Shown here: positions 35,578 to 44,179 of the stretch, in pieces | Layout of the letters: each line of letters begins with the position of its first letter | Numbering within the stretch: position 1 is the stretch's first letter | Assembly (NCBI GenBank): GCA_039586575.1 | Contig: JBDHKD010000006.1 | Span: 1 to 64,000 of the forward strand | Source of the DNA: G020344215 sp039586575 | GTDB lineage: Bacteria; Gemmatimonadota; Gemmatimonadetes; Palauibacterales; KS3-K002 | Length of the DNA: 64,000 nucleotides | Reading direction: 5' to 3' | The notes under the pieces: generated by a model | The model's input: only the letters and a program-made list of their open reading frames with translations | What the model was told of the DNA's origin: nothing | Database searches by the model: none | Program-made: the position numbers and the translations under genes

Positions 35578-37911
35578 ATGAACCTTGCCCGGTTCTACGT
35601 GGTAGGCTTTCTGATCGTGGCGGCGCCGGCCTCACTCGGCCCCGAGGGTATCGTTGACGACGACCCCCTCGCCGAGGTCGCCGAGGCGCTCGACCAGGGG
35701 CGCCACTGGTATGCTGCGCGGCTGCTACGCGACTTCCGCGGCCCCTTAGCGGCGACGCCCGAGGCGGCTCTGCTGGCCGCCCGCGCCGACGCCGGACGCG
35801 GCGCTTGGGGTGCCGTACGGCGCCGGCTCGAATCGGCGAACTGGCTCGACCATGTAGGCTTGGGGGAGGGCCGGGCCCTGCTGGCTCGCGCACGCTTCGA
35901 GAGCGGTGATCTGCAAGGTGCCGTAGAGGCTTACCACACATTCCTCGACTATTCTGTCGAGCGGACGCCTCGCGCCCTGGCCGAGATCGGCCTGGCCCGC
36001 TCACTGGAAGGGCTGGGCGCGCTGATGGCGGCGGCCCAGGCCTACGCGCGATCCTCAGAGATCGCCCCGGAACTCGAGCCCTGGTCCTCACTACGTGCCG
36101 CCGAGATCCTAGCCCAGCTCGGCGATACGTCCGCCGTGAACGCCTTGCTGGAGCGCGCCACCGAGACGCCCTTCGATCGACGCATCACCGCGCGTGCTGA
36201 CGCGCACCTGGCCGCCGGCGACCGCAGCGGCGCACTCGGACTCTTGCTCGACGCGGCGACGAGCCCCGAGGCGGGTCGGCAGGCGGCCGGCCTGAGCGCC
36301 CGGGCGGCCCAGCTGCTTCTGGACGATGGGGACACCACGACGGCGGGCCGTACTCTGCGGGCGGCCGTGCAGGCTGATCTGCGGTCGGCGCGGCCGGCCG
36401 CCGAGCTGCTGTCCGAGCTGCCTGGGCTCAGCGCGGCCGACCACCTTTCGCTCGCCCGCGCCTTCGAGAGGGGTGGTGCCGCAGGCGCGGCGGCGAACCA
36501 CTATCGCCGGTACCTGTCGCTCGAGGACCTACCGGCCGGAGAGCGCCAGGCGTTGCAGCTCCGGATCGGGGAGTTGCTGTTCCGAGCGGGATCTTACTTC
36601 GCCGCCCTCGATGAGCTGGAGCGGTTGGCGGCCGCTGAGCCCGGCGCCTCGACCCTGGCTCGCGCCGAGTACTATATCGCCCGCGCCACCTACCGCCGCG
36701 GCTGGCGCCGGGAAGGGCGCGCCCGCTTGCGCGAGGTGGCCGACCGCTTTCCCGGCACCGGTTCTGCCCTGCGCGCCCTGTCGCTGCTCGGCGACCTCTA
36801 CGAAGGGGCGGGAAACACGGCGCGCGCCCGACCGATCTACGAGGAACTGATTCGAGATTACTCCGGCTCACGCGCGGCGCGAACCGCCCGCTACCGGCTG
36901 GGAATCTTGGCTTTCCAGGCCGGCGATTACGCCGGCGCCCGCCAGCACTTCGATCGGCTACGCCGTTCAGAGCAACGCTCCGAGCTCGGCACCCAGGCCA
37001 CCTACTGGGCGGCGCGTTCGCGTCTGGCCGACCGAGCGGCAGAGGTCGCCCAGGCAGAGCGGCTGTTTCGCGAAGTCCACAACCGTGAGCCTTTCGGTTA
37101 CTACGGGTTCCTGGCCGCCGAGCGCATCGGCGTGGACCCGTGGGCTTCAATCCCACCGGGACCCGAACCGGCACCGCCGGATGCGGAGACGATCCGCAAG
37201 CTCGCGGTCATCGACCTCTTGCAGCAGGCCGGGCTCGTCTCGGAGGCCAGGCAGGCCCTGGCCACAATCACCGACTCGCCGCCGAACGAGCCTGAGGCGC
37301 TGATCGGCCTCTCACTCGTCCTCGCCGAACACGGATTCGGACAGGAAGCCGTCCTGTTCGGCTGGCGCGCCCACTCGGCGCTGCGCGGCCGCTGGAGCAT
37401 CTCCGTGCTCCAGGCGATCTATCCCCTCGCCTATCCGGAGATCATCCTCGCCGAGGCCCGCTCCCGTAAACTCGAGCCCCAGCTCGTCGCCGCCATCGCC
37501 CGCCAGGAATCCGCTTTCGCCCCAGACGTCACCTCGCACGCTGGCGCCCGCGGACTGCTTCAGATCATGCCGGAGACCGGCCGCTGGTGGGCTACCCGAC
37601 TCGGCCTGCGTGACTACAACGACGAACTGCTCTACCACCCGGAGATCAACGTTCACCTCGGTGCCGCGTACTTCGCGGACCTGCAGCGGCGCTACAGCGA
37701 GTTACAGCTCTCACTCATCGCCTACAACGCTGGCCCGACGCGCGCCCGACGTTGGCGACAGCGTCCCGAGTACCGAATCGACTCGGAGCTCTTCGCCGAA
37801 CGCATTCCTTTCTCGGAGACGCGCGGCTACGTGAAGAACGTTCAGGCGCACTTCCAGATCTACCGCCACCTGTACGACGGCTTCGCAGACCCGGCCGCAC
37901 CCGCCGATTAG
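35578..37911 (+). CDS. lytic transglycosylase with TPR-like superhelix (Slt70 type)
   Basis: This 777-residue protein cleaves peptidoglycan glycan strands with 1,6-anhydro product formation. It has a signal-type N-terminus MNLARFYVVGFLIVAAPASLG. About 550 residues of TPR-like helical repeats follow (for example FQAGDYAGARQHFDRLRRSE). The C-terminal SLT domain starts near residue 610: VAAIARQESAFAPDVTSHAG with the catalytic Glu, then GARGLLQIMP, LGAAYFADL and IAYNAGPTRARRW. I chose the ATG at 35578 for the signal peptide; a TTG at 35521 overlapping the previous stop is possible. Confidence 0.9.
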   Translation: MNLARFYVVGFLIVAAPASLGPEGIVDDDPLAEVAEALDQGRHWYAARLLRDFRGPLAATPEAALLAARADAGRGAWGAVRRRLESANWLDHVGLGEGRALLARARFESGDLQGAVEAYHTFLDYSVERTPRALAEIGLARSLEGLGALMAAAQAYARSSEIAPELEPWSSLRAAEILAQLGDTSAVNALLERATETPFDRRITARADAHLAAGDRSGALGLLLDAATSPEAGRQAAGLSARAAQLLLDDGDTTTAGRTLRAAVQADLRSARPAAELLSELPGLSAADHLSLARAFERGGAAGAAANHYRRYLSLEDLPAGERQALQLRIGELLFRAGSYFAALDELERLAAAEPGASTLARAEYYIARATYRRGWRREGRARLREVADRFPGTGSALRALSLLGDLYEGAGNTARARPIYEELIRDYSGSRAARTARYRLGILAFQAGDYAGARQHFDRLRRSEQRSELGTQATYWAARSRLADRAAEVAQAERLFREVHNREPFGYYGFLAAERIGVDPWASIPPGPEPAPPDAETIRKLAVIDLLQQAGLVSEARQALATITDSPPNEPEALIGLSLVLAEHGFGQEAVLFGWRAHSALRGRWSISVLQAIYPLAYPEIILAEARSRKLEPQLVAAIARQESAFAPDVTSHAGARGLLQIMPETGRWWATRLGLRDYNDELLYHPEINVHLGAAYFADLQRRYSELQLSLIAYNAGPTRARRWRQRPEYRIDSELFAERIPFSETRGYVKNVQAHFQIYRHLYDGFADPAAPAD

Positions 37912-37940
37912 CGACCCGAAATCCTCCCGAAGATCGTACG

Positions 37941-37969
37941 TTGACAGTCCCGGAACAGCCGCGTAAGAT
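37941..37969 (+). promoter_or_regulatory. sigma-70 promoter of the cold-shock gene
   Basis: TTGACA, a 17-nt spacer and TAAGAT are near consensus. Transcription would start about 43 nt before the ATG at 38020. Confidence 0.8.
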
Positions 37970-38019
37970 GGGCGCGTCTTTCGCTGTAATCATCACCCAA
38001 CGCAGGAGGAAGTGCGCAG

Positions 38020-38223
38020 ATGGCCAGAGGGCGGATCAAGTGGTTCAATGACTCCAAAGGTTACGGTTTCATTGAGCAACCCGACGGTGGAGAGGACGTC
38101 TTTGTCCACTTTTCGGCAATCAACATGGAGGGGTTCAAGACGCTCTCTGAGGGCCAAGAAGTGGAGTTCGAGATTCGACAGGGTGACAAGGGCCTTCAAG
38201 CCGCTAACGTGACCCGCGTCTAG
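38020..38223 (+). CDS. cold-shock domain protein
   Basis: This 67-residue CspA-family protein binds single-stranded RNA and DNA and melts RNA structure. Both RNA-binding motifs are present: KGYGFIEQPDGGEDVFVHFSAI, with the KGYGFI (RNP1) and VFVHF (RNP2) cores. GRIKWFNDSKG is the usual start. AGGAGGA precedes the ATG. Promoter, gene and terminator form a complete single-gene unit. Confidence 0.96.
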   Translation: MARGRIKWFNDSKGYGFIEQPDGGEDVFVHFSAINMEGFKTLSEGQEVEFEIRQGDKGLQAANVTRV

Positions 38224-38250
38224 TTAGACCGACCGATTTCGAACGTCCCG

Positions 38251-38285
38251 CTCGCCCGGACTCGCCGGTCCGGGCGAGTTTTTTT
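38251..38285 (+). terminator. intrinsic terminator of the cold-shock gene
   Basis: The hairpin CTCGCCCGGAC...GTCCGGGCGAG (38251-38278) is followed by seven T. It lies 30 nt after the stop codon. Confidence 0.93.
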
Positions 38286-38327
38286 GGGCCTCGCTCCTCG
38301 GCGAGCGAACCGGCATATTGCCCCAAA

Positions 38328-41117
38328 ATGGCCACTCGACAACCAAAGACGGTCTACCTGATCGACGGTCACGCCCTCGTCTACCGGGCGTTCTACGCGA
38401 TGATCAGCCGCCCGCTGCGTACCTCGCGCGGCGAGAACACATCGGCACCCTGGGGGATCACCCAGTTTATCCGCAAGATTCTGGCGGAGCGGCGCCCGGA
38501 CTACCTCGCCTTCGTCTTCGATGCCGGCGGCGAGGACACGTTCCGCCATCACATCTACGAGGATTACAAAGCCACCCGGGAGAAACTGGACGAGACGCTT
38601 CAACAGGACTTCGATACCGCCATGCGGCGGATCGAACAGATCCTCGAGGCTTTCGACATACCGACCGTTCAACTGCGAGGGCACGAGGCAGACGACGTGA
38701 TCGGCACGCTGGCGAGCCAGGTGGCCGATCAAGGACTGCAAGCGGTCATCGTATCGGGAGACAAGGACTTCTATCAGCTGATCGGCAAGCAGGTCGCTTT
38801 GCTGAACCCGGGTCGCGGAGGACCTGCAGCTGTGGAGGCGGAGCTGGTCGATGAATCCAACGCCGCCGCGCGTCTGGGCGTACCTCCCGACCGCGTCACC
38901 GACTTTCTGGCGCTGGTGGGCGATTCATCGGACAACATCCCGGGCGTCCGCGGCGTGGGACCGAAGACCGCCATCCAGCTGATCGAGCACTTCGGCGCTC
39001 TGGACGACATCCTAGCTCACGCCGATGACGTGTCTCAGAAGCGTGCTCGCGAGGCGCTAAAGAAGCACGCCGACGATGCGCGCCTCTCCAAAGAACTGGT
39101 CACGATACGCACCGATGTGCCGATCGCCCTGGATCTCGATGCCTTGAGAGTCGGCGAGCCCGATCGCCAGCGATTGCGCGAGCTGTTTCTCGAGCTGGAG
39201 TTCCACTCGCTGGTTCGTGAGTTCACGCCGGACGAGCGCCCGGCGCCGGCCAGCGAGCACGAGCCGAGCCACGAGGTGGTGGACGGGCTCGAGCGGCTGG
39301 ATGAAATCGTGGCGGCGGCGCGCCAGGCGGGCCGCTTCGCGCTCGACCTGCAGACCAAGGGCGGCGACGCGAGGTCTGTCGACATCGTAGGCCTGTCGCT
39401 AGCCGTCGACGTCGGTCGCTCTTACTACCTGCCGCTGGGTCACGTCGCGACGAGCCGGCCCGGCGAGTTCGCGCTCGGCGACGTTCGCGAATCCTCGCCA
39501 GCCAATCTGCCGTCCCTCGCGACAGCCCCCATGCGTCCGCTGGTGGAATTGCTGGAGGACCGCGATATCGAGGTGGTCGGGCATGACCTGAAGCGCGCGA
39601 TGCTGGCACTGGGCGCCGCCGGTATCGCGTTGGGCGGCCCCAGGCGCGACGTGATGATCGCGTCCTACTGCCTCGATCCGGGCCGACGCCAGCATGACCT
39701 GGAAACCCTGGTGTTGGAGGAGCTCGATCGGAAGATCACGACCTACGCCGAGCTCTGCGGCAAGGGGAAATCGGAGATCCGCTTCTCCGAGTTGGACCCG
39801 ACGCGCGCCGCGGCCTATTCGGCCGAGCGCGCCAACATGGCACTGCAGATAGACCGTCGGCTGGCTCGCCAGCTGGAAGACTACGATCTCGAGAAGCTGT
39901 TCGACGAGGTCGAGATGCCGCTCATGCCGGTCCTCGTCGCGATGGAGAGGACGGGTGTCGCGATCGACAAAGAGTTCTTCGCCGAGATGAGCGAGCGTTT
40001 GGCGGGCGAGTTGCGGCTGATCGAGGAAGACATCTTCAAGCTCGCCGGACGCGAGTTGAACATCAACTCGCCCATCCAGTTGCGCGAGGTGCTGTTCGAC
40101 CAGTTGAAGCTTCCGGTGAAGAAGCGAACCAAGACCGGTCCCTCCACCGACGCCGAGGTACTCGAAGAGCTGGCGGCGGAGGGACACCAACTACCGCGCT
40201 TGATCATCGAGTTCCGCGAGGCGGCGAAGCTCAAGTCGACATACGTTGACGCGTTGCCGGCGCTGGTCAACGAGCGTACGGGCCGCATCCATACCTCGTT
40301 CAACCAAGCGGTGACCTCAACGGGGCGTCTCTCGAGCTCGGACCCGAACCTGCAGAACATCCCGATTCGCACACCGCTGGGCGCTGAGGTCCGGAAAGGG
40401 TTCGTGCCGGCGGCGGGGATGCTATTTCTGGGAGCGGACTACTCACAGATCGAGTTGCGCATCCTCGCGCACCTGTCTCGTGATCCGGCGTTCGTCGACG
40501 CGTTCCGCAAGGGCCGCGACGTGCACCGGGACACAGCCGGCCTGATTTTCGGTGTGGAGTCGGATGCGGTGACACCGGCGATGCGGGCGCAGGCGAAGAC
40601 GGTGAACTTCGCGACGATCTACGGGCAGGGGCCGTACGCTCTCGGTCGCCAGCTCGGCATCGGCTTTGGCGAAGCGAAGGCGTTCATCGACGACTACTTC
40701 ACACGCTTCCCGTCGATCCGCGAATACCTGGACCGCCAGGTACATCGCGCCCGCGACCAGGGTTACGTGGAAACGCTGTTCGGACGGCGGCGGTACATCC
40801 CGGAACTGAACTCCAAGAACCCGAACATCCGGGGCTTCGGCGAACGAGTGGCCGCCAACTCGCCGATCCAGGGGACGGCCGCCGACCTGATCAAGCTGGC
40901 GATGATCAACATCCACCGGGCGCTGGCCGAGAACGGCAGCGGCGCGCGCATGATCTTGCAGGTGCACGACGAGTTGCTGTTCGAGGTCTCGGCCGGGGAG
41001 CTGGAGGACGTAAAGTCGCTGGTGCGATCCGAGATGGAGGGTGCGATAAAACTCGATGTCCCCGTCGCCGTGGACATGGGTAGCGGTCGGAACTGGTACG
41101 AGACGAAGGCGCGTTAA
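38328..41117 (+). CDS. polA: DNA polymerase I, proofreading site degenerate
   Basis: This 929-residue polymerase fills gaps and removes RNA primers. The N-terminal 5'-3' nuclease domain (residues 1-295) begins VYLIDGHALVYRAFYAM. The polymerase domain has motif A DYSQIELRILAHLS, motif B KTVNFATIYGQGPYALGRQL and motif C QVHDELLFEV. In the middle domain the exonuclease residues are lost: LDLQTK stands where DTE is expected, GHDLKRAM has no motif-II Asp, and YSAERANMAL has Asn for the motif-III Asp. This resembles the non-proofreading Taq and Bst enzymes. It is convergent with the next gene, only 5 nt apart. Confidence 0.95.
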   Translation: MATRQPKTVYLIDGHALVYRAFYAMISRPLRTSRGENTSAPWGITQFIRKILAERRPDYLAFVFDAGGEDTFRHHIYEDYKATREKLDETLQQDFDTAMRRIEQILEAFDIPTVQLRGHEADDVIGTLASQVADQGLQAVIVSGDKDFYQLIGKQVALLNPGRGGPAAVEAELVDESNAAARLGVPPDRVTDFLALVGDSSDNIPGVRGVGPKTAIQLIEHFGALDDILAHADDVSQKRAREALKKHADDARLSKELVTIRTDVPIALDLDALRVGEPDRQRLRELFLELEFHSLVREFTPDERPAPASEHEPSHEVVDGLERLDEIVAAARQAGRFALDLQTKGGDARSVDIVGLSLAVDVGRSYYLPLGHVATSRPGEFALGDVRESSPANLPSLATAPMRPLVELLEDRDIEVVGHDLKRAMLALGAAGIALGGPRRDVMIASYCLDPGRRQHDLETLVLEELDRKITTYAELCGKGKSEIRFSELDPTRAAAYSAERANMALQIDRRLARQLEDYDLEKLFDEVEMPLMPVLVAMERTGVAIDKEFFAEMSERLAGELRLIEEDIFKLAGRELNINSPIQLREVLFDQLKLPVKKRTKTGPSTDAEVLEELAAEGHQLPRLIIEFREAAKLKSTYVDALPALVNERTGRIHTSFNQAVTSTGRLSSSDPNLQNIPIRTPLGAEVRKGFVPAAGMLFLGADYSQIELRILAHLSRDPAFVDAFRKGRDVHRDTAGLIFGVESDAVTPAMRAQAKTVNFATIYGQGPYALGRQLGIGFGEAKAFIDDYFTRFPSIREYLDRQVHRARDQGYVETLFGRRRYIPELNSKNPNIRGFGERVAANSPIQGTAADLIKLAMINIHRALAENGSGARMILQVHDELLFEVSAGELEDVKSLVRSEMEGAIKLDVPVAVDMGSGRNWYETKAR

Positions 41118-41122
41118 GCGGG

Positions 41123-43258
41123 TCAGAGCCAGTCCCACAGTTCGGGCCTCACGCGCACCACGAGCTCCCACAGCCCGCCCTGCCGCAGTCCCCGCGCCAG
41201 CTCGACCCAGAGGATATCGAACAGGATCCCGACACCCGCCCCCACGCCGACGAGCGGGCCGTCCGTTGGGCCCGCTCGTCGACCGACACGATTCCAGACG
41301 TCGATCGCACGATCGGCGCTCGCGCCTTCGCTACCCACCCAACCCGCATCGGAGAACAGCTCGACCGACAAGAAGGGGTGGTAGACCTCGCGGCTGAGCT
41401 GGACACCGATGGCCGCGTAGAGGTTGCCGACGAAGCGGTGGAACGAGTAACCGCGAACGCTACCACGGCCACCGGCCGGGAAGAGCCGCTGGGCCGGTAG
41501 GCCGCCGCCGCCCACCGCGCCAGCCGCCGCGGCGACTCGGACTCCCCAGCCCGAAAGCAGCTTCGGCCAGTAGCTCTCAGCGCGCGCCGCCGTGTAGACA
41601 TACTCGAAGTCGCCGGCGACCGCGCTGCTGGCCGCCTCGAGCCGAGCCTCCCAGAAGACGCCGCCCACTGACTCCACCGCCACCACCGGCGGTCTCCTCA
41701 ACTTGACCGCGATCCTGGTGACCTCGCCCTCATCCAGCTCCCGAACCGCGCGATAGCTGCGATCGACATTCTTGCCCGCAGCCAACCTCGCCGACTCCCA
41801 TTCCTCATACGTCAGCGAGAGCTCCGTCCGCGCCACGCCCCACGAGCGGCCCAGCGAGACCCAGGCGCCGTTCGCCCAGTAGGGCTCACGATAGTCCTCA
41901 CCCGTCAGCAGGCCGGCCAGCGAAGCGATCATTCCCGAACTCGGATCCCAGGCCCCCACATCGGCCACGCTCCGCCAGTAGCCACCGAATTCCACATCGT
42001 AGCGCCCAGCCAGCGGCCCGACGACCCAGGCTTTCGCCTGCCCACGATCGGCGCCGCTGGCGTAGCCCACCTGCAGCGAGACGGTAGCGGCGGTCGGCAC
42101 ACCCTGGCTCAGCGCCGGACCGGCGTACAGCCCCTCGGCACGCCGGAAGCGGAGCACCGATGAGAGACCCGGGATCGCCAAGCGGATTCCTTGCACCCGC
42201 TCCAGGTATGACTGCGTGACGATGCGAGTCGCCTGCTGGCTGATCTCCTCCATAGAGGGCGGAGTGACGGCGACCGCCGGATCGAGCGCGTCATAAAGAC
42301 CGGCCTCGAACTCGAACGTCTCGAGCCGGCTCGCCGACAGGGCGCTGACGCGCGGCCCTCTGAAGAACCCCAGCGGTACGCCCGTGTTGAACCGGTAGTC
42401 GCTGATCTGGAACTCCGCCCTGATGATACCACCGGCCGGGAAGGCGACGGCTTTGATGCCACGCCGGAGTTCGATACCCTGTCGGTAAGGTAACCAGTAC
42501 TGCCCTTCCCAAAGCGCGTTTTCCAGGCGGATGTTGAAGTAGTCGAGCGTCTCATCCAGGTAAGAGGCGGCGGTGAAGGTGAAGTCCATCCGAACGATGT
42601 CCGCGGTGGCCTGGTCGAGATACAGCGAGCCGACGAGGCCCGGGCCATCCGCATCCTGGGGCCGAACCTCGACGCGATAGACCCGCAGTTGCCGATCAGG
42701 CAGCACCAACGTCAAGGAATCGGCTAGCCGGTAGTCGTAGAAATTCAGAGCGCCCGGCGCCGCGGGGTGGAGCGCGTCTCTCACCTCCGAGCCTTCGCCG
42801 AGCCGAATCCGGTCGCCAAGGTTGTCCATCACGACCGTGAGGTGATCGAGGTGGTAGCGGATGTTGGTGGGGAGCGACTTCTTCTCTCGCTGTCCAACGA
42901 TGAGCTGGCGGGTTTGGTCGGGAACGTGCCAGAAGAGATCGAGCGCTAGCTGGTCCGCCTTCACCAGATGACGGTCGGTTCCGCGACCGAGATCATAGAG
43001 GAAATAGATGTGCCCGCTGGCGTGGGCCTGATAGTCGACCAGCTCGCCTGCAGCCGTCCAGCTCGCGCGGCGCGTCACCGCACGCTCGATCAGTTGCCGA
43101 ACACGGTGGGAGTTCCAGCGCGACGCCGGTGATTGTTGAACGGCCGACCAGGCGCTGGCCGTGGAAACGAGCGCCGCCAGGCAGGCGAAGGCGGCGAGGC
43201 CGAGCGCTCGGCGTGCTAGCGAGCGCTTGCGGCGACCGCCTGGTCGTTCAAAGTCCAA
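41123..43258 (-). CDS. large outer-membrane beta-barrel protein (BamA/Omp85-like)
   Basis: This is a 711-residue exported protein. After a basic start comes the signal helix ALGLAAFACLAALVSTASAW. About 300 residues of beta-rich periplasmic part follow, then a C-terminal barrel. FPAGGRGSVRGYSFHRFVGN matches the G-x-x-R-G-Y/F barrel motif of the surface-antigen/Omp85 superfamily, and VELFSDAGWVG is typical. No clear POTRA repeats are seen. The best start is TTG 43258 (LDFERPGG), overlapping the DUF547 gene by 43 nt; farther upstream starts lie deep in that gene. Confidence 0.72.
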   Translation of the reverse strand: MDFERPGGRRKRSLARRALGLAAFACLAALVSTASAWSAVQQSPASRWNSHRVRQLIERAVTRRASWTAAGELVDYQAHASGHIYFLYDLGRGTDRHLVKADQLALDLFWHVPDQTRQLIVGQREKKSLPTNIRYHLDHLTVVMDNLGDRIRLGEGSEVRDALHPAAPGALNFYDYRLADSLTLVLPDRQLRVYRVEVRPQDADGPGLVGSLYLDQATADIVRMDFTFTAASYLDETLDYFNIRLENALWEGQYWLPYRQGIELRRGIKAVAFPAGGIIRAEFQISDYRFNTGVPLGFFRGPRVSALSASRLETFEFEAGLYDALDPAVAVTPPSMEEISQQATRIVTQSYLERVQGIRLAIPGLSSVLRFRRAEGLYAGPALSQGVPTAATVSLQVGYASGADRGQAKAWVVGPLAGRYDVEFGGYWRSVADVGAWDPSSGMIASLAGLLTGEDYREPYWANGAWVSLGRSWGVARTELSLTYEEWESARLAAGKNVDRSYRAVRELDEGEVTRIAVKLRRPPVVAVESVGGVFWEARLEAASSAVAGDFEYVYTAARAESYWPKLLSGWGVRVAAAAGAVGGGGLPAQRLFPAGGRGSVRGYSFHRFVGNLYAAIGVQLSREVYHPFLSVELFSDAGWVGSEGASADRAIDVWNRVGRRAGPTDGPLVGVGAGVGILFDILWVELARGLRQGGLWELVVRVRPELWDWL

Positions 43259-44076
43259 TCGTAGCTCTCGAACTGGACTCGATACTCCCCGCGCTCGATG
43301 AACGCGACCACTCGATCCATCAGATAGCGCGAGACGAAGTTGAGCACACCGTTGATCTTTCGATCCCCCGCGAACCCCGAGTCGCTGGCGTAGGCCTCGA
43401 AGTCCGACCCGTACCAATCGAAGATCTTCGACAGATATACCCGACCCCGCTCGAGCTCGAAGCGGTTCAGCCGCGGGTCATTCAAGAACCTCAGCGCCTG
43501 ATCGTCGAGCTGCTCGTCCAACCGATCGCCGCGATAAGCTTCCTCGCGCAGCGGCGGACAGCTGAGCGCAGCGTAGACGAGCGCGAAGTGAATCCGCGGC
43601 TCGTCGTACTTCGCCCGCAGGGTGCCGTGCTCGATGTCATCGAGCGTCATCTCGGCACCCGCCACGCGGTGTCGGATGCCGTCGAACACCCCGTCGATGT
43701 GCCGGATGGAGTTGCCGGGGAAGCCGAACCTTTTCGGGGCAGTCAACTTCTTCAGGAAGCTACTACCCTCGATCGGGTAGTGGTCGATGACGGTCTCGAG
43801 GGTGTAGGCGTTGTAGGCGTTGATCAAGTAGGCGACCTGTGCGACCTGCGGCCAAGCCGCAAACTCGCTGGCCTCAACTCCAGCCACATCTTCGAGGTAG
43901 CGGTCGAGACCCTGGCGTCCGACCTTGAGGGCGGCGTAATCAACCCGGCCGTCCTGGACATAGAGAGCGAGCACCGTGTCGAAGCCCGCGTGATCGAAGT
44001 CCTGGGCGACCGCGGCGGACCCGGCGGCCGTCAGCGCCGCGACGGTCAACCCCGGGAAAACTGCGCTGAACCTCAT
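43216..44076 (-). CDS. exported DUF547 protein
   Basis: This 286-residue protein has a signal peptide (MRFSAVFPGLTVAALTAAGSAAVAQ). The DUF547 core is visible: VAYLINAYNAYTLETVIDHYP, IEHGTLRAKYDEPRIHFALVYAALSCPPL and DWTLN at the end. The conserved Tyr, Asn, His and Cys residues suggest an enzyme, related in fold to papain-like or transglutaminase proteins, but the reaction is unknown. The ATG at 44076 is chosen for the signal peptide. It sits between two barrel proteins on the same strand. Confidence 0.88.
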   Translation of the reverse strand: MRFSAVFPGLTVAALTAAGSAAVAQDFDHAGFDTVLALYVQDGRVDYAALKVGRQGLDRYLEDVAGVEASEFAAWPQVAQVAYLINAYNAYTLETVIDHYPIEGSSFLKKLTAPKRFGFPGNSIRHIDGVFDGIRHRVAGAEMTLDDIEHGTLRAKYDEPRIHFALVYAALSCPPLREEAYRGDRLDEQLDDQALRFLNDPRLNRFELERGRVYLSKIFDWYGSDFEAYASDSGFAGDRKINGVLNFVSRYLMDRVVAFIERGEYRVQFESYDWTLNDQAVAASAR

Positions 44077-44179
44077 CGCTCGTGCCTCTCGTCGTGAGCT
44101 GCGAATCACCCCTGCTCGGCCGCCCCACCGTACCAACCTGGCGAGCGATCACCGGTTCCCGCAATCGCCGGCCCGCTGA

